A DNA stretch of 64,000 bases from Burkholderiaceae bacterium (GTDB lineage: Bacteria; Pseudomonadota; Gammaproteobacteria; Burkholderiales; Burkholderiaceae_C): contig JAEUOU010000021.1 of assembly GCA_016790575.1 (NCBI GenBank), positions 62,001-126,000 of the forward strand, given 5' to 3'. The notes beneath the pieces were generated by a model, which was given only the letters and a program-made list of their open reading frames with translations, was not told the origin of the DNA and searched no databases. Positions 53,555-63,055 of the stretch are shown one piece after another. Positions within the stretch are counted from its first letter, which is position 1; each line of letters starts with the position of its first letter. Made by a program: the position numbers and the translations under genes.

Positions 53555-53640
53555 CCCCCTGAGCCGCGCTTCGCGCGTCACCCCCCTGCAAGGGGGGCGG
53601 CACCAGCGGCCTGGCAAAGCCAGTTCCGCGGTGCCCCTGA
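53555..53640 (+). repeat. GC-rich intergenic repeat, copy 2
   Basis: A CCCCCC-TGCA-GGGGGG hairpin (53581-53598), preceded by a GCGCTTCGCGC hairpin, is followed by AGCGGCCTGGCAAAGCC and AGTTCCGCGG, homologous to the copy at 52386. It lies between gentisate dioxygenase and fumarylpyruvate hydrolase. Confidence 0.78.
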
Positions 53641-53664
53641 CCCCACACACCTCCGCAACGAACC

Positions 53665-54366
53665 ATGACCACCTACCTGTTTCCCCCGCCCGCCGTTCCC
53701 TCCCTGCCCATCCTGGGGCGCGACGAGCGCTTCCCCATCAACCGCCTGTTCTTTGTCGGCCGCAACTACCACGCGCACGCCGTCGAAATGGGCAAGCCGG
53801 TGGACAAATCGGTCGAGCGGCCGTTCTATTTCACCAAGGCGCCGCAGACGCTGACGCCCTCCGGCGCCACCGTGGCCTACCCGCCCGAGACGAAGAACTA
53901 CCACTTCGAGATGGAACTGGTCGTGGCCATCGGCGCCGCCGGCTTCCGCGTGAAGGCCGACGACGCGCACACCGTGATCTACGGCTACGCCGCCGGCCTG
54001 GACATGACCCGGCGCGACCTGCAGCTGGTGGCCCGCGACAAGGGCCGCCCCTGGGACCTGGGCAAGGACGTGGAGCAGTCGTCGGTGTGCAGCGCCATCG
54101 TGCCGATGCAAGGGCAGATCGTGGACCGCGGCGCCATCGCGCTGGAAGTGAACGGCGAGACCAAACAGGTGTCCGACGTGGACAAGCTGATCTGGAACGT
54201 GCGTGAAATCATTGCCGACCTGTCCCTGTTCTACCACCTGGTGCCCGGCGACCTGATCTACACCGGCACCCCGGAAGGCGTGGGCGCCGTGCTGCCGGGC
54301 GACCGCATCACCGGCCGCGTGGCCGGCGTGGCCGAGGTCGCGCTGACGGTGGGCAGCCCGGAATAA
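53665..54366 (+). CDS. Fumarylpyruvate hydrolase (FAA-hydrolase family)
   Basis: A 233-residue enzyme that splits fumarylpyruvate (or possibly maleylpyruvate) into fumarate (or maleate) and pyruvate, the last step of the gentisate pathway. Family marks are RLFFVGRNYHAHAVEMG-like NRLFFVGRNYHAHA near residue 27, PFYFTKAPQT near 55, the metal ligands in FEMELVVAIG near 90, and DLIYTGTPEGVGAVLPGD near 205. Length agrees with NagK. No maleylpyruvate isomerase gene is found in this operon. Nineteen bases separate it from the ABC transporter gene. Confidence 0.92.
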   Translation: MTTYLFPPPAVPSLPILGRDERFPINRLFFVGRNYHAHAVEMGKPVDKSVERPFYFTKAPQTLTPSGATVAYPPETKNYHFEMELVVAIGAAGFRVKADDAHTVIYGYAAGLDMTRRDLQLVARDKGRPWDLGKDVEQSSVCSAIVPMQGQIVDRGAIALEVNGETKQVSDVDKLIWNVREIIADLSLFYHLVPGDLIYTGTPEGVGAVLPGDRITGRVAGVAEVALTVGSPE

Positions 54367-54385
54367 GTCCGGCGACAATGGGCGC

Positions 54386-55324
<939 letters not shown>

Positions 55325-55326
55325 TC

Positions 55327-56136
55327 ATGAGCCAGGTATCCACCGCCTCCGTCTGGTCGGCGCCGCGCCTGTCGATGCGCTGGTGGCCGGTGTTCCTCCG
55401 CAACCTGCTGGTCTGGCGCAAGCTGGCCATCCCCAGCCTGGTGGGCAACATCGCCGAGCCGCTGATGTGGCTGGTGGCCTTCGGCTACGGCCTGGGCGCG
55501 CTGGTGGGCCAGGTGCAGCTGGGTGACCAGAAGGTGCCCTACATCCTGTTCCTGGCCAGCGGCAGCATCTGCATGAGTGCCATGAACGCGGCCAGCTTCG
55601 AGGCGCTGTACTCGGCCTTCTCGCGCATGCATGTGCAGAAAACCTGGGATGGCATCATGAACGCGCCGGTGCGGCTGGACGACGTGGTGCTGGCCGAAAT
55701 GCTGTGGGCGGCGTTCAAGGCGCTCTTCACCGTGACGGCGATCCTGGGCGTGATGCTGGGGCTGGGCATCAGCCATTCGCCGAAGCTGCTGGTGGCCTGG
55801 CCGGTGCTGCTGTTCGTCGGCATCACCTTCAGCTGCATTGCGCTGATCTTCAACGCGCTGGCCAAGGGCTATGACTTCTTCACCTACTACTTCACGCTGT
55901 TCCTGACACCCATGATGTTTCTGTCCGGCATCTTCTTCCCGCGCGAGCAGCTGCCACCGCTGGTGCGCGCCGTGGCCGAATGGTTGCCGCTGTCGGCGGC
56001 CGTGGAACTGGTGCGGCCGCTGTTCCTGGATCAGTGGCCCGCCGATCCGTTGCGCCACCTGGCGGTGCTGGCGGTGTTCGCGGTCGGTTCGTTCTGGGTC
56101 GCGCTGGCCCTCACCCGCCGGCGGTTCCGGGGCTGA
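55327..56136 (+). CDS. nodJ: NodJ-type ABC transporter permease
   Basis: A 269-residue ABC-2 permease with six membrane helices. The segments VGNIAEPLMWLVAFGYGLG, ALYSAFSRMHVQKTWDGIM and LTPMMFLSGIFFPREQLP are NodJ-family features. With the ATPase just upstream it forms an exporter of an unknown, perhaps lipidic or glycan, substrate. Its 3' end overlaps the convergent lipoprotein gene by 26 bases. The GC-rich codon use is continuous with the gentisate genes. Confidence 0.92.
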   Translation: MSQVSTASVWSAPRLSMRWWPVFLRNLLVWRKLAIPSLVGNIAEPLMWLVAFGYGLGALVGQVQLGDQKVPYILFLASGSICMSAMNAASFEALYSAFSRMHVQKTWDGIMNAPVRLDDVVLAEMLWAAFKALFTVTAILGVMLGLGISHSPKLLVAWPVLLFVGITFSCIALIFNALAKGYDFFTYYFTLFLTPMMFLSGIFFPREQLPPLVRAVAEWLPLSAAVELVRPLFLDQWPADPLRHLAVLAVFAVGSFWVALALTRRRFRG

Positions 56137-57031
56137 TTGCCCGGCCAGCGGCGGCGGCCGGGCTCTGCCCCGCGAGCGCGCGGAGGTCGGATTCCCAGCC
56201 GCGCAGTGTGCGGATCGCCCGCTCGCGCTGCTCGGGGCTGGTGCTGTTGTGCAATCGGGCGCTGAGGATGCAGCCATTGCGCAGATGGCGTTCCGATGTC
56301 GCGCGCCAGGCCGGGTCCGGCGAGGTTTGCCACCGATCCAGCAGCGCGGCGATTGCAAGTCGGGATTGCTCCGGCCCCGGGCGTGTGGTGGCAAGCCGAT
56401 GGAGCGTCTGGGTCATGTCGTCTTCGCGGCGGCGGCGCTCGGCGCCCCAGGCGGCCGCATCAAAGCCGTCATTGGCCAGCCAATCCGCAATCAGGGTGCG
56501 TTGGGCCGTGCTCAAGCGGCCGTAGACGCGCTCGGCGCGTTCGATGGTGCGATCGGTGCGGCGCTGCAGACGCTCCCGCGCATTGCCGTCCAGCCACTCC
56601 TCGCGCCAGCTGACCGTACTGCGCTGCTGACTGGACTGCAGACGGGCGATCTGCGGCGGCGAAAGGCTCATCGCGAGATCGGTCGCCGGCGCCAGCAGCC
56701 GGCCGCTGATTGCCGACACGCGGTCGCGAATCCACTGCGCGTCACGGCACAGCTGGTTTTCGTCGGTATCGCGCAGGGCGCGGCTTTGCAGCTGGGCCAG
56801 CCAGTCGGCCACCAGCGGCAATTGCTCTCTGCGGTGCCAGTCCAGCAGTTCGTCTGCGGCGCGCCGGACCGCGGCTGCCTGTGTGTCACTCAGGTCAACC
56901 TGGCGGTCCACCCAGGTTTGCAGCAGCAGGGGCAATTGTTCGTAGCCCAGCCGAACCACGCTGCAGCCTCCCAGCAGCAGGAGCACCAGCGATGCCACGA
57001 TAATCCGCAGCCGAAAGGATTGTTTCGTCAT
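56111..57031 (-). CDS. DUF6279-like lipoprotein
   Basis: A 306-residue lipoprotein: MTKQSFRLRIIVASLVLLLL then GGC, with Cys at residue 23. The mature chain is almost entirely helical and rich in Arg, Gln, Trp (EQLPLLLQTWVDRQVDLSD, then LDWHRREQLP), matching a family of conserved proteobacterial lipoproteins without known function. The start codon shares the four bases CATG with the glmU ATG on the other strand, so the two genes begin head to head with no gap. Confidence 0.8.
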   Translation of the reverse strand: MTKQSFRLRIIVASLVLLLLGGCSVVRLGYEQLPLLLQTWVDRQVDLSDTQAAAVRRAADELLDWHRREQLPLVADWLAQLQSRALRDTDENQLCRDAQWIRDRVSAISGRLLAPATDLAMSLSPPQIARLQSSQQRSTVSWREEWLDGNARERLQRRTDRTIERAERVYGRLSTAQRTLIADWLANDGFDAAAWGAERRRREDDMTQTLHRLATTRPGPEQSRLAIAALLDRWQTSPDPAWRATSERHLRNGCILSARLHNSTSPEQRERAIRTLRGWESDLRALAGQSPAAAAGRAISPGTAGG

Positions 57032-58490
57032 GTCCCATTCCGTCTCGTCCGAGCCCAGCTCCCCATCTGCCGTGCCGGTGGATGTGGTCATCATGGCCGC
57101 CGGCAAAGGCACGCGCATGAAAAGCCGCCTGCCCAAAGTGTTACACCAACTTGGCGGTCGCGCTTTGCTGCACCATGTGGTCGACACGGCGACACGGTTG
57201 AACGCGCGGTCGGCGGTGGTGATCACCGGTCACGGCGCTATGGAAGTGGAAGCAAGCTTCGACCATTTTACGCTGGGTATGAACGGTTTCTCATTGAAAT
57301 TCGTCCGCCAGGAGCCCCAGCTGGGCACCGGGCACGCCGTACAGCAGGCTGTGCCGGCGCTGGCCGATGACGCCGTGGTGGTGATCCTGTCCGGCGATGT
57401 CCCGCTGACCACCGCCGACACCTTGCAGGCCCTGATTGCCCGGTGTGCGGGCGAGCGGCTGGCGCTTTTGACCATTGCATTCGATGACCCGACCGGCTAC
57501 GGGCGCATCGTGCGGGCGACCGCCGCACCCGATGCGCCGGTGCTGGCCATCGTCGAACACAAGGACGCCAGCGAAGCCCAGCGCGCCATCCGCGAGATCT
57601 ACAGCGGCATCATGGCGGTGCCGGCGCGCTGGCTGAAAGCCTGGTTGTCCCGTCTGGACAACCGCAATGCCCAGGGCGAGTACTACCTGACCGACATTGT
57701 GAAGTTTGCCGTGGCCGACGGCGTGCCGGTGGTGGCGCATCGCATCACCGATGCGGCGCAGGTCGCCGGGGTGAACAGCCCGGTTCAACTGGCCGAACTG
57801 GAGCGCGCCCTGCAACTGCGGCAGGCGCGGGCATTGATGGAGCAGGGCGTCCGTATCCACGACCCGGCCCGGTTTGATCTGCGTGGCACGCTGCGCTGCG
57901 GGCAGGATGTGGAGATCGACGTCAACTGTGTGTTCGAGGGGGCGGTCGAGCTGGGTGAGGGCGTGCGAATCGGTGCCAACTGTGTCATCGCCAATGTTCG
58001 CATCGCCGCCGGCGCGGTGATCCAGCCGTTTTGCCACATCGATGGCGAATCCGCCGGGGTGGACGTGGGCGAGGGCGCCACGGTGGGGCCGTTCGCGCGC
58101 TTGCGGCCGGGCACGCGGCTGGGGCGAGGGGTGCATATCGGCAATTTCGTCGAAGTCAAGAACAGCGCTCTCGCCGACGGGGCCAAAGCCAACCACCTGG
58201 CCTATCTGGGCGATGCCACGGTGGGCGAACGGGTGAACTACGGCGCGGGCAGCATCACCGCCAATTACGACGGTGCCAACAAGCACCGCACCGTGATCGG
58301 CGCCGACGCCCATATCGGCAGCAACTGTGTTCTGGTCGCGCCGGTGACCGTGGGCGCGGGCGGCACCATCGGCGGCGGCTCCACTGTCAGCAAGGACACG
58401 CCGGAGGGTGCCCTGGTGGTGGCACGTGGCCGCCAGGTGACCATTGCCAACTGGAAACGGCCGGTGAAAAAGGCACCTCCCGCCCAGTGA
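57030..58490 (+). CDS. glmU: Bifunctional GlmU (GlcN-1-P acetyltransferase / GlcNAc-1-P uridyltransferase)
   Basis: GlmU makes UDP-GlcNAc for peptidoglycan and lipopolysaccharide. The 486-residue protein has the uridyltransferase domain first (VVIMAAGKGTRMKSRLPKVL near residue 20, QLGTGHAVQ near 95) and the left-handed beta-helix acetyltransferase after about 265 (hexapeptide repeats, NFVEVKNS, HLAYLGDATVG, NYGAGSITANYDG). Residues about 77-86 (FDHFTLGMNG) are encoded by repeat copy E and look like a small insertion between GHGAMEVEA and LKFVRQEPQ. The N-terminus is about 15 residues longer than usual; a GTG near 57069 is an alternative start. Confidence 0.95.
   Translation: MSHSVSSEPSSPSAVPVDVVIMAAGKGTRMKSRLPKVLHQLGGRALLHHVVDTATRLNARSAVVITGHGAMEVEASFDHFTLGMNGFSLKFVRQEPQLGTGHAVQQAVPALADDAVVVILSGDVPLTTADTLQALIARCAGERLALLTIAFDDPTGYGRIVRATAAPDAPVLAIVEHKDASEAQRAIREIYSGIMAVPARWLKAWLSRLDNRNAQGEYYLTDIVKFAVADGVPVVAHRITDAAQVAGVNSPVQLAELERALQLRQARALMEQGVRIHDPARFDLRGTLRCGQDVEIDVNCVFEGAVELGEGVRIGANCVIANVRIAAGAVIQPFCHIDGESAGVDVGEGATVGPFARLRPGTRLGRGVHIGNFVEVKNSALADGAKANHLAYLGDATVGERVNYGAGSITANYDGANKHRTVIGADAHIGSNCVLVAPVTVGAGGTIGGGSTVSKDTPEGALVVARGRQVTIANWKRPVKKAPPAQ
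57237..57284 (+). repeat. Dispersed hairpin repeat, copy E, inside glmU
   Basis: GCTAT at 57237, then CGACCATTTTACGCTGGGTATGAACGG (first 20 bases CGACCATTTTACGCTGGGTA), in the same orientation as the other copies and in frame with glmU. The right arm of the hairpin is not preserved. It encodes about ten residues in the uridyltransferase domain. Confidence 0.75.
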
Positions 58491-58541
58491 ATTGCTATAA
58501 ATAATATAGCTCAAACTCACCTTTTTTCGCTGGGTATTGGC
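58491..58541 (+). repeat. Dispersed hairpin repeat, copy F
   Basis: Starts immediately after the glmU stop codon: ATTGCTAT, seven bases, ATATAGC, then CACCTTTTTTCGCTGGGTAT and TGGC. The convergent AsnC gene runs into it, and its stop codon lies within the repeat (58517-58519). Confidence 0.85.
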
Positions 58542-59014
58542 ACTTTTGGCGTAAATTTCGCCCGCCGAACCGAAAAATAGGCCTTGACGTTGCGAACATT
58601 CTGGTCGGCGCGCAACACCGTGCCGGCCAGGTGGTTCCAGGCCGGCATGTCCGGCACCTGCACGATCAGGACAAAGTCGGGGCCAGGCGTGACCCGGTAG
58701 CACTGCTGTACCGCTGCCTGTGTCACGGCCAGTTGTTCGAATTGATCCAGCGCCTCGGCGTTCTGGCGCTCCAGCGTCACTTCGGCCACCACCGTCAGCC
58801 CGTGGCCCAGGTGGGCGGCCAGCCGGTCGGTGCTCAGAATGGCTGTCACCCCCTCAATCCAGCCGGCCTCGCGCAGGCGCCGCACCCGTCTCAGGCAGGT
58901 GGGTGGCGACACACAGGCACGCTCTGCCAGCGCCTGGTTGCTTTGGCTCGCGTCGTCCTGCAGCAAGGTCAGCAGTTTCAGGTCGATGGCGTCAGGTGTG
59001 AAATTTTCTTCCAT
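58517..59014 (-). CDS. AsnC/Lrp-family regulator
   Basis: A 165-residue feast/famine regulator. The N-terminal HTH (IDLKLLTLLQDDASQSNQAL, then VSPPTCLRRVRRLREAGWI) spans residues about 10-60. The C-terminal RAM domain (about 70-150) has the ligand-binding pattern with PGPDFVLIVQVPDM. Effector unknown. The last seven or so residues (PIPSEKR) are encoded by dispersed repeat F, an acquired tail. It is divergent from glmS, with three GAAAT(AT)TTTC motifs spaced by about 30 bases around its start, which could be its own binding array. Confidence 0.9.
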   Translation of the reverse strand: MEENFTPDAIDLKLLTLLQDDASQSNQALAERACVSPPTCLRRVRRLREAGWIEGVTAILSTDRLAAHLGHGLTVVAEVTLERQNAEALDQFEQLAVTQAAVQQCYRVTPGPDFVLIVQVPDMPAWNHLAGTVLRADQNVRNVKAYFSVRRAKFTPKVPIPSEKR

Positions 59015-59067
59015 CTACATTAAATCCAGGAAATATTTTCGCACTCTGTAGCTGAGATGAAATTTTC
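59000..59067. promoter_or_regulatory. Three phased A/T-rich motifs between asnC-like gene and glmS
   Basis: GAAATTTTC at 59000-59008 (inside the regulator's first codons), GAAATATTTTC at 59030-59040 and GAAATTTTC at 59059-59067. Centres are 31 and 28 bases apart, about three helical turns each, as expected for a multimeric Lrp-type protein. The third is part of a 13-base palindrome ATGAAATTTTCAT. Confidence 0.55.
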
Positions 59068-59151
59068 ATTCAGTCTATCCATTGATTATGATCGCCTATT
59101 CCGTGACAGTCGCGCTACATTCACCCCTTCTTCTCGTTCAGGGGTGGCTTT

Positions 59152-61026
59152 ATGTGTGGCATCGTCGGTGCGGTATCGACCCGCGACATTGTTCCGGTTC
59201 TGGTTCAGGGTCTGCAACGGCTGGAGTACCGCGGCTATGACTCCTGCGGCGTGGCCGTGCATGGCGCCAGCTTGCAGGCTGTGGCGGGTGCCGTGCTGCG
59301 CCGAGCCCGCAGCACGGCGCGGGTGGCCGAACTGGTCAGCCAGGTGGCGGCGGACCGGGTGCAAGGCGGCACCGGCATCGCCCACACCCGTTGGGCCACC
59401 CATGGCGCCCCGGCCGTCCATAACGCGCACCCGCATTTCAGCCACGGCCCGGGCGCCGATGCGCACACCCGGGCGGGCCGCGTGGCGCTGGTCCACAACG
59501 GCATCATCGAGAACCACGACGAACTGCGCGCCGCCCTGCGCGGGCTGGGCTACCATTTTGAAAGCCAGACCGATACCGAAGTGATCGCCCACCTGGTCGA
59601 CAGTCTTTATCAGGGTGACCTGTTTGAGGCGGTGAAGGCCGCGGTGCGCCAGCTCAAAGGCGCCTACGCGGTGGCCGTGTTTCATCGCGACGAGCCCCAC
59701 CGGGTGATCGGCGCACGCGAAGGTTCACCGCTGATCCTCGGTGTCGGCGCCGACGGCCAGGAGCGCTTTCTGGCCAGCGACGCGATGGCGCTGGCCGGCG
59801 TGACCGATCAGATCGTGTACCTGGAAGAGGGCGACGTGGTGGATCTGCAGCTGGGTCGCCACTGGGTGGTGGACCGCAACCACCAGGCGGTCGACCGCCC
59901 GGTCAAGACGGTACACGCCCACAGTGGTGCGGCCGATCTGGGTCCCTACCGTCACTACATGCAAAAGGAAATCTTCGAACAGCCCCGTGCCATTGCCGAC
60001 ACGCTCGAAGGGGTGGAGGGCATCACGCCCGACCTGTTCGGCGAAGACGCGCAGGCCGTGCTGTCCTCCGTGGACCGGGTACTGATATTGGCCTGTGGTA
60101 CCAGTTACTACAGTGGCCTGGCCGCCAAGTATTGGCTGGAATCCATTGCCGGCATTCCGGTGCAGGTGGAAGTGGCCAGCGAATACCGTTACCGGGACTC
60201 GGTGCCACACCCCGACACCCTGGTGGTGACCATCACCCAGAGCGGCGAGACGGCGGACACCCTGGCCGCCCTGCGGCACGCCAAGGCGCAAGGCATGAGC
60301 CACACGCTGACCATCTGCAACGTGGCTACCAGCGCCATGGTGCGCGAGTGCCGTCTGGCCTACATCACCCGGGCCGGAGTGGAAATCGGCGTGGCGTCCA
60401 CCAAGGCGTTCACGACGCAGTTGGCCGGCCTGTTCCTGCTGACACTGACGCTGGCCAAGGTGCGCGGGCGCTTGAGTGCCCAGGCGGAGTCACAACATCT
60501 CAAGGACATGCGGCACCTGCCCGTGGCCCTGCAGGCCGTGCTGGCGCTGGAGCCCCAGGTGATCAGCTGGGCCGAAGACTTCGTGCGCATGGAAAACGCC
60601 CTGTTCCTGGGCCGCGGTCTGCATTACCCCATTGCCCTGGAAGGGGCGCTCAAGCTCAAGGAAATCAGTTACATCCATGCCGAGGCCTACCCGGCCGGCG
60701 AGTTGAAGCACGGACCTCTCGCGCTGGTCACCGCCGCCATGCCGGTGGTGACGGTGGCGCCCAACGATGCGCTGCTGGAAAAGCTCAAGAGCAACATGCA
60801 GGAGGTCCGCGCCCGTGGCGGTGTGCTGTACGTCCTGGCCGATGCCGATGCCCACATCGAAAGCAGCGAGGGCCTGCATGTCATCCGGATGCCCGAACAC
60901 TACGGCGCACTGTCGCCCCTGTTGCATGTGGTGCCGCTGCAGATGCTGGCCTACCACACCGCGTGTGCCCGTGGGACCGATGTCGACAAGCCGCGCAACC
61001 TGGCGAAAAGCGTGACGGTGGAGTAG
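59152..61026 (+). CDS. glmS: Glutamine-fructose-6-phosphate aminotransferase
   Basis: GlmS makes glucosamine-6-phosphate, the entry to amino-sugar synthesis, and supplies GlmU's pathway. The 624-residue protein starts MCGIVGAV, so Cys2 is the glutaminase nucleophile; [10 protein letters not shown] near residue 85 and [12 protein letters not shown] near 120 complete that domain. Two SIS domains follow ([17 protein letters not shown] near 310, [17 protein letters not shown] near 362, then [20 protein letters not shown]). It ends with the [11 protein letters not shown] motif that closes the active site. No glmS ribozyme is expected or seen. Confidence 0.97.
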   Translation: MCGIVGAVSTRDIVPVLVQGLQRLEYRGYDSCGVAVHGASLQAVAGAVLRRARSTARVAELVSQVAADRVQGGTGIAHTRWATHGAPAVHNAHPHFSHGPGADAHTRAGRVALVHNGIIENHDELRAALRGLGYHFESQTDTEVIAHLVDSLYQGDLFEAVKAAVRQLKGAYAVAVFHRDEPHRVIGAREGSPLILGVGADGQERFLASDAMALAGVTDQIVYLEEGDVVDLQLGRHWVVDRNHQAVDRPVKTVHAHSGAADLGPYRHYMQKEIFEQPRAIADTLEGVEGITPDLFGEDAQAVLSSVDRVLILACGTSYYSGLAAKYWLESIAGIPVQVEVASEYRYRDSVPHPDTLVVTITQSGETADTLAALRHAKAQGMSHTLTICNVATSAMVRECRLAYITRAGVEIGVASTKAFTTQLAGLFLLTLTLAKVRGRLSAQAESQHLKDMRHLPVALQAVLALEPQVISWAEDFVRMENALFLGRGLHYPIALEGALKLKEISYIHAEAYPAGELKHGPLALVTAAMPVVTVAPNDALLEKLKSNMQEVRARGGVLYVLADADAHIESSEGLHVIRMPEHYGALSPLLHVVPLQMLAYHTACARGTDVDKPRNLAKSVTVE

Positions 61027-61106
61027 GAAGGGCTGGCTCGGTTGCTTCGAGCGATCCTATGCCGCTGACGTGGCGGGTGAGTGCGACCCGGCCGTACGGA
61101 GGGTCT

Positions 61107-62897
61107 TCAGCGTCCCGGGGCGGAGTCGCGCAGGCCCAGGTCACCCTGGAAAGTGTCGAATATGGAGCGGTCGCCCCGCGTACCAGGCATGCGGGTGCGT
61201 TTGGCCTCAATGGCATCCAGAGCCGATTGCAGGTTCTGTTCCCGGTTGTCGAAGGTGGTCATGCCCACCCGGATCCGGGGTGTGACACCTCCGACCGGTG
61301 TGCGCAAGGCCGCGGCGACCCACCGTGTCGCAGCGTCGCGGGCGCTGGCCTGGTTCTGCGGCCCATCGAGGAGCACCACGAAATCGCCGTCGTCCAGGCG
61401 GGCCAGCAGATCGATGGTGCGCAAGCTCAGGCGCAGGCGCGATGACAGTCGAACCAGGCATTCGTTGAGAAGGCGGTTGCCACCTTCGTCAATCATTTGT
61501 TGGGCGTTGGTCAGGCTGATGCGGGCGCAGACGCCCCGGTGGCCGAAAAACGCAGCACGGACGGCCATGCGATCAAAGCTGTAGGCGGCAGCAGACTGGT
61601 TCGGCAGGCCGGTCAGCGGGTCCTGGGTGCCCAGTTCACGGGCGCGCAGTGTCACCACATCGTCCGACGCGACCCGGTACTCATGCAGGTGATACAGCCA
61701 CCAGCCGCCGGCAACCAGCCCCGCCGGATACCCGAGCCAGGCCCAATCGCCCGCCTGAATCCAGCCCTGGTTGTAGCCAGCCGACGCCAGACCTGCGGCA
61801 AACACCACCAGCTGGCCGGCAAGTGCCAGGGCGCCGTCACGGTGACCGAGGCGGATCAGCCAGGCGGTGACAGCCATCACGATCAGAAACGAACTGTAGA
61901 GCGACAGACGAAGCACAGTGCGTGCCGCGTTGCCGAGGTTCTCCAGCAGCGGAATGGAAAGCGCCGTCAGGACCAGAAGTCCCAGCCAGAAATACAGGGC
62001 CCGGGTGACACGGGGCGCCCGTTGGGGCAGCCGCAGCACCAGCAGATTCATTCCGATCCACGTCACCATGATGGCGGGCAGTGCGGCAAAGCGCAGCCAG
62101 TGGTTGACTGCGGGCCATTGGCCCCAGATCCAGAAGTTGCCCGCCCCGGTCTGGATCAGGCATCCGAACAGGACGGAGGCAAAAAAGCAGCAGCTCACCA
62201 GATGCTCGGTATCCGGATGCCGTGCAGCGCGGATCAGCCCCGCAATCAGAAGCCCACCGGACAGGCACAGCAGCACCCCGGTCAGGAGGGACTGGTGGAA
62301 AAGGTCCACCGTCAGGAGCCGCAGCGGGAGCAGTTCGATGGCGTTGTTCATGCCGCCTTGCAGGTTGGCGATTTCGACCAACCATTCCTGCCGCCCGCTG
62401 CCAGCCCGTGCGCGAACCACGGGAGTCACCGAACGGACCTCGGCGTCGTGGGCCGCAACCCGGTCTCCGGATTGCGCGGCGGACCATGCCTGCTCGGACG
62501 AGACGCGCCAGAACAGCCGAAGGTGGTCGACCGCCGGATTCGGTATCCGGATGAACCAGTCGGCCGCAAGGGCCGGTGGCTCCACCTGAACCTGAATCCA
62601 TCCCCAGTAGGACTGACCCGGGTTCAATTGCACGCTGCGCCAGCGGGTAGAGGGAGGGTGCGCAGCGGTGAGCGCATCCAGCGCCCGATCGGGTTGTCCT
62701 GAGGGGGCGATGACCCATCGGCCCAGGGGGCGCAAATCCCGGGCGCCTTCACCGTCGCGCAGCGTGACGTCAACGGCAGGAGCGGGAACGACCGGTGGGA
62801 GTCCGGCGACCGCGACTTCGCCGGGTGGCACGGTCTGGGCCACGGCGGAAACCAGACTGAACAGACAACAGATGAGGAAAAAGACGATACGCGGCAT
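61107..62897 (-). CDS. 7TM-DISM receptor with degenerate GGDEF domain
   Basis: A 596-residue membrane protein. There is a signal peptide (1-21), a periplasmic beta-rich 7TMR-DISMED2-like domain (about 40-190), seven membrane helices (about 205-400), then a GGDEF-family domain (about 425-580) introduced by DPLTGLPNQSAAAYSFDRM. The GGDEF loop reads LDDGDF instead of GGDEF, and the usual metal-binding region is altered, so diguanylate cyclase activity is unlikely. It may act as a c-di-GMP or partner-binding receptor. It is divergent from the NarX-like kinase, with 158 bases between starts. Confidence 0.87.
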   Translation of the reverse strand: MPRIVFFLICCLFSLVSAVAQTVPPGEVAVAGLPPVVPAPAVDVTLRDGEGARDLRPLGRWVIAPSGQPDRALDALTAAHPPSTRWRSVQLNPGQSYWGWIQVQVEPPALAADWFIRIPNPAVDHLRLFWRVSSEQAWSAAQSGDRVAAHDAEVRSVTPVVRARAGSGRQEWLVEIANLQGGMNNAIELLPLRLLTVDLFHQSLLTGVLLCLSGGLLIAGLIRAARHPDTEHLVSCCFFASVLFGCLIQTGAGNFWIWGQWPAVNHWLRFAALPAIMVTWIGMNLLVLRLPQRAPRVTRALYFWLGLLVLTALSIPLLENLGNAARTVLRLSLYSSFLIVMAVTAWLIRLGHRDGALALAGQLVVFAAGLASAGYNQGWIQAGDWAWLGYPAGLVAGGWWLYHLHEYRVASDDVVTLRARELGTQDPLTGLPNQSAAAYSFDRMAVRAAFFGHRGVCARISLTNAQQMIDEGGNRLLNECLVRLSSRLRLSLRTIDLLARLDDGDFVVLLDGPQNQASARDAATRWVAAALRTPVGGVTPRIRVGMTTFDNREQNLQSALDAIEAKRTRMPGTRGDRSIFDTFQGDLGLRDSAPGR

Positions 62898-63055
62898 CAG
62901 GCAGACAAAGGCGCTTGACCGTCAGGGGCCCCGACGGGGGTTGGTGATGGTAGCGACTCGACGCACAATGCGCTCCAAGGCCCTGCTTGCCAACCCCTAT
63001 CTGTGACATTTCTCACAGCCGCTTATCCCTTTTCCGGTCAACGCTGCTGCCCGCC

